Positions 6,701-13,584 of a stretch of 21,914 bases of DNA are shown here, one piece after another (positions within the stretch are counted from its first letter, which is position 1; the number at the start of each line of letters is the position of its first letter). The notes below the pieces were generated by a model, which had not been told where the DNA came from, did not search any database, and worked only from the letters and a program-made list of their open reading frames with translations. The position numbers and the translations under genes were made by a program. Source of the DNA: Alphaproteobacteria bacterium. GTDB lineage: Bacteria > Pseudomonadota > Alphaproteobacteria > Rhizobiales > Aestuariivirgaceae. The DNA is taken from positions 1-21,914 of the forward strand of contig JAGRLX010000372.1 in the NCBI GenBank assembly GCA_020441605.1. Direction: 5' to 3'.

Positions 6701-7471
6701 ATGAATTTTGCCTTTCCGTCGGATGCCACCTCTGTTGCCCATCATGTGAGCATCAAGGGGGTCAAGGTCAGCGTCATTGTTCCCACCAAGTCGGAAGCGG
6801 CCAATCTTCCCATCGTTCTGCCGCGGATTCCGGGCTGGGTGCACGAATTGATCCTAGTCGACGGCAACTCGGCTGACGGGACGGTCGAGGTTGCCAAGCG
6901 CCTCCGTCCCGATGTCATCGTGGTTCCTCAAGACCGGCCTGGCAAGGGGGCTGCGCTGCGTTGTGGCTTTGCCGCAGCCCGCGGTGACATTGTAGTTACT
7001 CTGGATGCTGACGGGTCGGCAGACCCGGGCGAAATGCCGCTGTTCGTCGGCGCCTTGCTGGCAGGCCACGACGTGGCAAAAGGCACGCGCTTTGCCCAAG
7101 GGGGCACCAGCGAGGACATCACTGTCATCAGACGGCTGGGCAACTGGTTTCTGGAATTGGTGGCCAAACTGCTGTTTGGCGGACATTTCACCGATCTCTG
7201 CTATGGCTACAATGCTTTCTGGCGCGACAAGCTCGCCGTCCTCGATCTCGAAGGCGCCGACGGCTTCGAGATCGAGGCTGTCATGCAGGTGGAGGCGCTC
7301 AAGGCCGGCCTGAACATCTGCGAGGTGCCAAGCGTCGAGCTTCCGCGGATCAGCGGCCACAGCAAGCTCCATGCGGTGCGCGATGGTTTCCGCATTCTCG
7401 GCGCGATGATTGCTCACCGGATGCGTAAGCGGCGGAATGCCCGCACTGGTCGGACCGGCAACCCGAGCTAG
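6701..7471 (+). CDS. Family 2 glycosyltransferase, DPM1-like
   Basis: This 256-residue single-domain GT-A enzyme opens with VKVSVIVPTKSEAANLP. It continues with LVDGNSADGT and the metal-binding LDADGSADPGE (DAD at 102-104), then TDLCYGYNAFWRD near 165-180. The last motif is typical of dolichol-/polyprenyl-phosphate sugar transferases and related enzymes. It would transfer one sugar from a nucleotide donor to a lipid-linked acceptor or polyprenyl phosphate on the cytoplasmic face. No transmembrane anchor is present, and the C-terminus is strongly basic (MRKRRNARTGR), which could bind membrane. The ATG at 6701 has AGGAAG 10 bases upstream. The stop is 10 bases before the start of the next glycosyltransferase gene, so the two are probably co-transcribed. 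Confidence 0.88.
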   Translation: MNFAFPSDATSVAHHVSIKGVKVSVIVPTKSEAANLPIVLPRIPGWVHELILVDGNSADGTVEVAKRLRPDVIVVPQDRPGKGAALRCGFAAARGDIVVTLDADGSADPGEMPLFVGALLAGHDVAKGTRFAQGGTSEDITVIRRLGNWFLELVAKLLFGGHFTDLCYGYNAFWRDKLAVLDLEGADGFEIEAVMQVEALKAGLNICEVPSVELPRISGHSKLHAVRDGFRILGAMIAHRMRKRRNARTGRTGNPS

Positions 7472-7481
7472 GCTGGAGATT

Positions 7482-9671
7482 ATGTCTGATTGTGGTCCAG
7501 ATGAATTGATGTCGCGCTTGAAGATTTCTGTTGTCATCTGCGGCTACTCAAATGCGCGCCGCGATGAGTTGCTGGCGTCCATCGCCTCGATCCAGAAACA
7601 GAGTCATGCCGCTTACGAGATCATTGTGGTGATCGACCACAACGATGATCTGCTGGCCTTCATGATCAAGTCCGTTGCGGGCATCAAAGCCATTCCCAAT
7701 GCGGCGGAGAAGGGCTTGTCGGGCGCGCGCAACAGCGGCATCCAGGCGGCAAGCGGCGATGTGATTGCATTCATCGACGATGATGCCGTTGCCGATGCCG
7801 ACTGGCTGATGGAAGTGGAGCGCACGTTCGCTGGCCCAGATGTCATCGGCATGGGCGGGCGTATCCTGCCGCTCTGGCCAGATCGTGCGCCACGGTGGTT
7901 CCCGGAAGAGTTTTACTGGGTAATTGGCTGCTCCTATCGCGGCCAGCCCGAAGAACAGGCTGAGATCCGCAATCCGATTGGTTGCAACATGGCGTTCAGG
8001 CGTAGTGCCTTCGATGCCGCCGGATTGTTTCAGACCGGTGTGGGCCGGTTGCAGAACAACGCGGCCGGATGTGAAGAGACCGAACTCTGCATCCGCATCA
8101 AGCAAGCCTTGCCGCGAGGCCGCATCCTCTACACTCCGCTTGCGCGGGTTTCCCATCGGGTGTCGCCAGACCGCGTGTCCTTTGCCTATTTCATGCGGCG
8201 TTGTATCGCGGAAGGCCGCTCCAAGGCGCGGGTCGTGGCGCTGACCGGCGCGGAAGCCGGACTGTCCTCCGAACGGAGCTACGTCTACCGTACCCTGCCG
8301 CATGGCGTCGCGCGGGAATTCCTTTCTGGCATTCTGCGGCTCGATCCCTGGGGACCGGTGCGGGCCATCACTATCGTGTTTGGATTCCTGTTCACCACCT
8401 ATGGCTTCGTCAGGGCCAGCTGGCGCGGGGGACAGTTGCAAGCTGCGCCAGCGTTTCGCCCCTACAAGATCTGCGACATTGAAACCACTGAACCATTGGC
8501 GCCCGTCCGCCTGGCCGACCACACCGGGGCAGTGACGTACGGCGGGCTCTATTGCCTGCTTCGCCGCAAAGGTAGGCCCGCCGGTCTGGTGGAAATGACC
8601 ACGGATGCGGCAGTGGTCGGGGCGGGGGAACTGCAGGCGCTGATCGACGGCGCCTGTGTTGCCGGCGAAGGGGATGAGACATCGCCAGCCGTACCTTTGG
8701 ACCATCCTCCGGCAATCAGCGTTGTCATCGCCACGCGCGAGCGGGCTGAGAGCCTGCGGCGCACTCTCGAGTCTTTGCTGGTCCAGGACTATTCCGACTT
8801 CGACATCGTTGTCGTCGACAATGCGCCTGTCACCCCGCATACGCGCGAGCTGATAGATCAGCGCTATCGGCAGACCGGCCGCGTCAGCTACGTCGTTGAA
8901 CCCGTGCCGGGCCTCGGCCAGGCGCATAACCGCGGCCTCGCGATGGCTATGGGGAGAATTATTGCCTTTACCGATGATGACGTCATTGTCGACAAGGGCT
9001 GGCTCAAGGCCATTGCCGCAGCCTTCATCCGCGACCCCCAGGCTGGCTGCGTGACCGGACTCATCATGCCGGCAGAACTGGAAACCCGGGCACAGTACTG
9101 GACCGAAAAACATGGCGGCTTCGGCAAGGGGTTCAAGAGCCGAACATGCGATCTCGGCGCCAACCGTCAGCCAGGACCACTTTATCCGTACACGGCGGGT
9201 CAATTCGGTTCAGGCGCCAACATGTCGTTCCGCGCCGAGGTCCTGAGGTCCGTCGGCGGCTTCGATCCGGCGCTGGGAGCGGGAACGTTCGCGCGCGGCG
9301 GTGACGACCTGGCCGCTTTCCTTGCCGTCATCCAGTCGGGCCACCGGATCGTCTACGAGCCGGCTGCCATCGTCTGGCATTTCCATCGCCGCGGCGAAGA
9401 CGGCATGCGCCGTCAGGCCTTCAGCTATGGGGTAGGACTAGGCGCCTATCTGACCAAACAAATCATCGAGCGGCCGTCGACGATGTTCACCTATCTCGGG
9501 GTCTTGCCCGCCGGTCTTGTCCATATCCTGGGCCGTGGTTCAGAAAAGAACAGGCGCCTGCCGGCTGATTATCCCACAGGCCTCCGCTGGCGTGAGCGCC
9601 TGGGAATTCTTTTTGGCTTTCCCGCCTATATCGTCAGCCGCCACCGCACGTCACGTCAAGGGCAAGGCTGA
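7482..9671 (+). CDS. Tandem GT2-GT2 glycosyltransferase (two catalytic domains)
   Basis: This 729-residue protein contains two complete GT-A family 2 domains. Domain 1 (about 14-240) starts KISVVICGYSNARRDEL, with the metal site FIDDDAVADADW (Asp99-101) and CEETELCIRI as the later acidic motif. A hydrophobic segment follows near 285-305 (AITIVFGFLFTTYGFVRAS). Domain 2 (about 410-640) starts AISVVIATRERAESLRRTL, with FTDDDVIVDKGW (Asp498-500) and ARGGDDLAAF. The C-terminal part has a weakly hydrophobic stretch and a basic end. Two active sites suggest successive transfers building a repeat unit or an alternating linkage. The frame stays open back to an ATG at 7410, but I chose 7482, just after the previous stop, with GGAG close upstream; an ATG at 7509 is also possible. 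Convergent with the second GH16 gene after 39 bases. Confidence 0.87.
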   Translation: MSDCGPDELMSRLKISVVICGYSNARRDELLASIASIQKQSHAAYEIIVVIDHNDDLLAFMIKSVAGIKAIPNAAEKGLSGARNSGIQAASGDVIAFIDDDAVADADWLMEVERTFAGPDVIGMGGRILPLWPDRAPRWFPEEFYWVIGCSYRGQPEEQAEIRNPIGCNMAFRRSAFDAAGLFQTGVGRLQNNAAGCEETELCIRIKQALPRGRILYTPLARVSHRVSPDRVSFAYFMRRCIAEGRSKARVVALTGAEAGLSSERSYVYRTLPHGVAREFLSGILRLDPWGPVRAITIVFGFLFTTYGFVRASWRGGQLQAAPAFRPYKICDIETTEPLAPVRLADHTGAVTYGGLYCLLRRKGRPAGLVEMTTDAAVVGAGELQALIDGACVAGEGDETSPAVPLDHPPAISVVIATRERAESLRRTLESLLVQDYSDFDIVVVDNAPVTPHTRELIDQRYRQTGRVSYVVEPVPGLGQAHNRGLAMAMGRIIAFTDDDVIVDKGWLKAIAAAFIRDPQAGCVTGLIMPAELETRAQYWTEKHGGFGKGFKSRTCDLGANRQPGPLYPYTAGQFGSGANMSFRAEVLRSVGGFDPALGAGTFARGGDDLAAFLAVIQSGHRIVYEPAAIVWHFHRRGEDGMRRQAFSYGVGLGAYLTKQIIERPSTMFTYLGVLPAGLVHILGRGSEKNRRLPADYPTGLRWRERLGILFGFPAYIVSRHRTSRQGQG

Positions 9672-9710
9672 GGCGTCGTCGCCCTCCGTATCACCAGCCT
9701 CCATGTGCCG

Positions 9711-10628
9711 TCACTGGACCGGTTGCCAGACACGTACATAGTCAACGAGCAGTCTCGAAGGGAAGGGTGTGGTCTTGTCTGGGCGACCAGGCCAATTGCC
9801 GCCCACGGTCAGAGTCACATAGAGATGCATGGGAACGTCGGGAACAAATTCCTCCTTGGCAAAACGCCATACTTCAATGCCGTCAAGGTACCAGATGATG
9901 GCGCCGGGGCGCCAGCGGATCCCATAGACGTGCCAGTCTTCCGACAGGTTCACGGTCTTCGTGCGGTGGCCAATATGGACGGTCCGGCCATCCCTGTTGC
10001 GGTAATGGAAATTCGTAGTGAGGATGTTCGGTTCCTGGCCGATCGTTTCGACGACATCGATCTCGGGCAAGACCTGATAGTCTGACGGCGAAAGCCAAAA
10101 CGCCGGAAACATCCCGCGGCCCTCGGGCAGCTTTGCCCGCGTTTCATAATAGCCGAATTTTGCTGCAAAGAGTGGGGGCGTATGCGGTTCGGCATAGTAG
10201 CTCCCGGTTGATACCATGCCCGATGTGAAGTCGTAGGTGATACCATCTGGGGCCGTGACGGTCTCGGGTTGCGCGGTCAGTATGAGCGAGCCGTTGTCGA
10301 CCGACACGTTTTTGGGAAGGTACCATTGGAGGTCCCTGTTGCCCTTGTTGGTGCAGCCATCGCTGCTCCACCAGAAGCAGGTGTTCCATTTGGACGGGTC
10401 GAGCGAGGTCCCGTCAAACTCGTCTGAGAATATCATCTGCCAGTCGCCGCCTCTTCCGAAAGGCAGGGGGGCTTCGGCGCGAGCCTGTGACTGGAATGCC
10501 GTGGACGCGACGAGAATGACCGCCACCATGGCAAGCCGGTTACGCGGCATCTTGCTATCTAGCCATTGCGATTTGAACATCTTCTTTTGATTCATGAGAG
10601 GTGCGGGACAGGTTGACGCAGTGGACAT
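9711..10628 (-). CDS. Secreted glycoside hydrolase family 16 (GH16) protein, right copy
   Basis: This 305-residue protein has a signal sequence (MPRNRLAMVAVILVASTAFQ, from residue 27) ending at ARA/EAP. The GH16 sandwich follows, with SDEFDGTSLDPSKW near 68, FGYYETRAKLPEGRGMFPAF near 158 and the classic EIDVVE active site at 189-194 (Glu189 nucleophile, Glu194 acid/base). DWHVYGIRWRPG and WYLDG are typical of the family. Function is probably cleavage or remodelling of a beta-glucan-like extracellular polymer. The ATG at 10628 overlaps the stop of the upstream Sel1 gene as TGATG, implying translational coupling. Later ATGs at 10595, 10580 and 10550 are alternatives, and the signal core fits best with a start at 10550. 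It differs clearly from the left GH16, so the pair is not a recent duplication. Confidence 0.91.
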   Translation of the reverse strand: MSTASTCPAPLMNQKKMFKSQWLDSKMPRNRLAMVAVILVASTAFQSQARAEAPLPFGRGGDWQMIFSDEFDGTSLDPSKWNTCFWWSSDGCTNKGNRDLQWYLPKNVSVDNGSLILTAQPETVTAPDGITYDFTSGMVSTGSYYAEPHTPPLFAAKFGYYETRAKLPEGRGMFPAFWLSPSDYQVLPEIDVVETIGQEPNILTTNFHYRNRDGRTVHIGHRTKTVNLSEDWHVYGIRWRPGAIIWYLDGIEVWRFAKEEFVPDVPMHLYVTLTVGGNWPGRPDKTTPFPSRLLVDYVRVWQPVQ

Positions 10629-12373
10629 CAGGGCGAAACCCTACTGGGCTGCCGTTGACCGCCTTGCTTTGGCGCGATGTTCGCGCCTCTGAGATAATAG
10701 TCGCGGGCCCGGTCGAAGTCGACCGCGGTGAGACGTCCGGACTGGTAGATGTCGCCAAGGCGAATCAAGGCATCCACGCTGCCCGTGGCGGCCGCGGCGT
10801 TGTAGTTAGCGATCGCTTCGCCGAGATTGGGAAGGCCGGATTTCGGATCGGCGTAGATATCGCCGAGCATGAGCCTGGCTTCCAGGTTGCCGTTGTCGGC
10901 CTCGCGCTGCAGCATGTTCTGTGCGACCACAGGGTTGCGGTCTCCCGGGGCGCCATAAATCATCAGATAGGCAGCCCTCAATTCAGCAGCCCTGGACCCG
11001 TGGCCTGCGGCTTGCTGATAGAACTTCATCGCCTTGGCGGCATCGGGTGCGAAATAGCTGCCCGCTTCGTAGATCTGGCCGAGCTTGAACGCGGCCTCGC
11101 TGCTGCCGAGTTCTGCCGCCCTACTCAACGCGGCCAGTGATGCGGTGACGTCAGTTGGTCCGGCATCTTCGTCGGTGAGAACCTGGCTGAGCATGATCAG
11201 GGCCTTCACATTTCCGGTGTTTGCCAGACCCTCGATCATCGTCCGCCCGCGCTGGTAGTCGCGGGCAACGCCCTGTCCCAATGTCAACATTCTCGCCACG
11301 AGAAGTCTGGCGTCGATGTTGGTCGGTGCGGCACGCTCGAAATATTCGTAGGCCCTGGCAAGGTCGAGATCGTAGTTCTCGCCCGCATAATAATGGAGGC
11401 CGAGCTGGTAGAGTGCCAGGGCGTCGCCCCTGTCGCCGGCACGCTCGAGTTCCGACAGTTGCTCAAGGTCGAGCGCCGGCGCCCTTAGTCCTGGTTTGGG
11501 CGCGGGTCGGCTTCGAGCGGCGGCAAGGCTTGCGGCCTGGCGGTAATGGGTGAGTGCGCGTTTTGCATCGTGCAGCAGCAGGCCGGTCGACATGAACAGG
11601 TCGCCTAGACGTAGAGCGCCAAGGGGATAACCGGCATTGGCGGCGTTCTCATATGCGGCGACTGCCTCGCCGAAGCGATCCGGCCCAGCGGCCTCCACTG
11701 CCAGATAGACGTCACCTAGAACGATATAGGCGGCGGCATCCTCGATATCGGCGATGCGCCGGATCAAGGCGAGCCCGCCGGCAACATCCTGAGGCAGTCC
11801 CTGGCCGCGCGCCATCATTTCGCCAAGCCTCACATCACCCCACCGCAAACCCATCGCGGCAGCCTCACGGTATTGCGCGACGGCACTGGCGTAATCTTGG
11901 GGAATCAGGGTTCCGGAGGCAAAGAGATCTCCCATTCGCAGCAGGGCCTCGGTCTTGCCAGCCTTCACTGCCATTCGGTACAGACGCAACGCCGCATCCC
12001 CGTTGGGCACCCCCCGGGACGGTGTTCCCAGCAATTGGCTTGGCGGCATGACGGCCAGCAGGACGCCTTGCGGGTTCTCACGTACCAGGCGGTCGTAGAA
12101 GGATTCCGCTACCTTCGCGCTCTGTGTCGAAATTTCTCCGCTGCCGTAGAGTTCGCCCAGTTCCATCAAGGCGGAGCCGAGCGTCTTATCGTCGAGTGAG
12201 ATGTCGATCTCGACAGGTGCGGGGATTTCGGGCAGCGGCGGCGGCGTCCGTACCTCGCTCCAGGCAGGCGCGGACAGGCTGGTCATCAGCGCGAGCAAAA
12301 CTGCACGGGACAGGGTGATGGCGATGGTCGCCCAGCGATCGGACCTGCGGCTCCTCATGGACGCGGGAAGCAT
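10628..12373 (-). CDS. Periplasmic Sel1/TPR-repeat protein
   Basis: This 581-residue protein has an N-terminal signal sequence (ATIAITLSRAVLLALMTSLS, cleavage likely after AWS at residue 39) and a proline-rich linker. About ten Sel1-like helical repeats follow from about residue 110 to 570, for example ALLRMGDLFASG, YPLGALRLGDLF, AAFKLGQIYEAG, EARLMLGDIYAD and VDALIRLGDIYQSG. Sel1/TPR solenoids are protein-binding scaffolds. Exported examples include AlgK in alginate export and the periplasmic regulator ExoR in rhizobia; this protein is longer than ExoR and no lipobox is evident. Its ATG directly follows the TAG of the POTRA-protein gene, and its TGA overlaps the start of the GH16 gene, so all three are probably made together. 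I infer a scaffold linking the POTRA protein with the hydrolase or an unseen outer-membrane channel. Confidence 0.85.
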   Translation of the reverse strand: MLPASMRSRRSDRWATIAITLSRAVLLALMTSLSAPAWSEVRTPPPLPEIPAPVEIDISLDDKTLGSALMELGELYGSGEISTQSAKVAESFYDRLVRENPQGVLLAVMPPSQLLGTPSRGVPNGDAALRLYRMAVKAGKTEALLRMGDLFASGTLIPQDYASAVAQYREAAAMGLRWGDVRLGEMMARGQGLPQDVAGGLALIRRIADIEDAAAYIVLGDVYLAVEAAGPDRFGEAVAAYENAANAGYPLGALRLGDLFMSTGLLLHDAKRALTHYRQAASLAAARSRPAPKPGLRAPALDLEQLSELERAGDRGDALALYQLGLHYYAGENYDLDLARAYEYFERAAPTNIDARLLVARMLTLGQGVARDYQRGRTMIEGLANTGNVKALIMLSQVLTDEDAGPTDVTASLAALSRAAELGSSEAAFKLGQIYEAGSYFAPDAAKAMKFYQQAAGHGSRAAELRAAYLMIYGAPGDRNPVVAQNMLQREADNGNLEARLMLGDIYADPKSGLPNLGEAIANYNAAAATGSVDALIRLGDIYQSGRLTAVDFDRARDYYLRGANIAPKQGGQRQPSRVSP

Positions 12374-13429
12374 CTAGTTCATCCCGGCCAGAAGGGCGAA
12401 TTGCCGGGCAACCAAGCCCAAGGTGAGTGCAACCAGGAAGACGAGGCCGATGTTGGTCACCCGCATCACCTTGAAGGAGTACGGAAGCGTCAAGATCACT
12501 TGGCGAAAGGTCAGGGCGAGAAGCGTCATGGCGGCGACTAGCATTCCCGGCCAGGCCTGGGGAAACAGGCTCTGCCAGGAGGGCGGGCGGCTTGCGGCCT
12601 TGACGATGACCTCGATTTCGCCATTGGCCGCGGGGCGATCGCCGAGACGGACGGAAACATCGCGAAAAAGGCCGAGGTCTTCGATCCGATGGCGCAGACT
12701 TGCCAATTGATTAGTTTGAAACAGGCTTCCCTTGCTATAGCCGATGGCAGCGGCGACGGCGTCAGCCGTTCGCCTGCTCTTGCCGATCATGACCAGTGAC
12801 CCCAGCCTGATCATCGGGCCCACTTGAAGCTGCACGCGCCGCACCACGGTGCGTGTGTTCAGGTCGCTCATCGCGTTGACGCCGGATACCTCTGCCATCG
12901 CGAAGGATCGGTTGCGGATTCTCTGGATGAGGGTGGAATCGAGACTGTCCAGACGGCCGCTTTCAGCGAATTCGCCGATGGCGCGGGCCATCAGCCCGAA
13001 TATTTCCTGACGCGGCAGCTTATCCCGGATGTCGTCGGGAATCCCGGTCAATTCCATCGCGGCAAGCCGGTACCTTGCGCCGGGTTTCAACTCAAATTCG
13101 ACGGTGTCCTGCGGCTGCCCGTCAGCCATGGCATCACTGTGGAACACACTCACAATGGCATCCAGATAACCCAGAGACCGCAGCAGCGCAGTCAACCTGT
13201 CCCGTTCGGCCGTGATGAGGTTGAGGCGCGACGTGGCTGCCGAGGTGCCGGCCAACAGGCTATTGACCCATTCCTGATTGTGCGAGGCCGCGACGATCTG
13301 GCGGAGACGGTCGTCAACGCTGGACTCAGGCGCCCAGACGACCGCAGCGCCGGCTCCGGCCGGAAGCAGGGCCAGGCACGCGCAACACGCCAGCAACAGG
13401 AAATTCCAAAGTCGCGCCGCATGGTACAT
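12374..13429 (-). CDS. POTRA-domain protein with two C-terminal membrane helices and no beta-barrel
   Basis: This 351-residue protein starts with a signal sequence (LWNFLLLACCACLALLPAGAGA); C15 could also be a poor lipobox. The periplasmic part resembles the POTRA array of TamA/BamA proteins. A module has LTALLRSLGYLDAIV (79-93) and VEFELKPGARYRL (110-122), next comes a divergent middle module, then a clear last one at about 200-280 with VRRVQLQVGP, VMIGKSRRTADAVAAAIGY and IEDLGLFRDVSVRL. A membrane barrel would normally follow. Here there are instead two helices, at about 293-315 and 324-347, and the protein ends. This predicts an inner-membrane-anchored POTRA protein with an assembly or polymer-handling role in the periplasm. 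It is first gene of the coupled POTRA-Sel1-GH16 operon. The assignment to POTRA is by motif reading and needs a profile search. Confidence 0.75.
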   Translation of the reverse strand: MYHAARLWNFLLLACCACLALLPAGAGAAVVWAPESSVDDRLRQIVAASHNQEWVNSLLAGTSAATSRLNLITAERDRLTALLRSLGYLDAIVSVFHSDAMADGQPQDTVEFELKPGARYRLAAMELTGIPDDIRDKLPRQEIFGLMARAIGEFAESGRLDSLDSTLIQRIRNRSFAMAEVSGVNAMSDLNTRTVVRRVQLQVGPMIRLGSLVMIGKSRRTADAVAAAIGYSKGSLFQTNQLASLRHRIEDLGLFRDVSVRLGDRPAANGEIEVIVKAASRPPSWQSLFPQAWPGMLVAAMTLLALTFRQVILTLPYSFKVMRVTNIGLVFLVALTLGLVARQFALLAGMN

Positions 13430-13570
13430 TGCATCAAAATACCTTTTTTCTGGATGTCTGTTCTAGGATAAATCCAGTCATGACCGATTCATGGCGAGCG
13501 CTGATCAGGTTGCAGACAAGTTGAAGATTCGCTGGGCAAGGGGCCGTGTGCCATCGCCGCGGCGGCAGTG

Positions 13571-13575
13571 GGAGG
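13571..13575 (+). promoter_or_regulatory. Ribosome binding site deciding the GTG start at 13585
   Basis: GGAGG lies nine bases before GTG at 13585. The alternative in-frame GTG at 13546 has AAGGGG only two bases upstream, too close to work well, so the shorter product is preferred. Confidence 0.55.
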
Positions 13576-13584
13576 TCTCACGCC

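Noticed and set aside
7548..9203. Long open frame (551 codons) on the minus strand opposite the tandem GT2 gene
   Set aside because: The plus strand encodes two clear GT2 domains; the minus frame is a GC-rich shadow with no recognisable domain or ribosome site.
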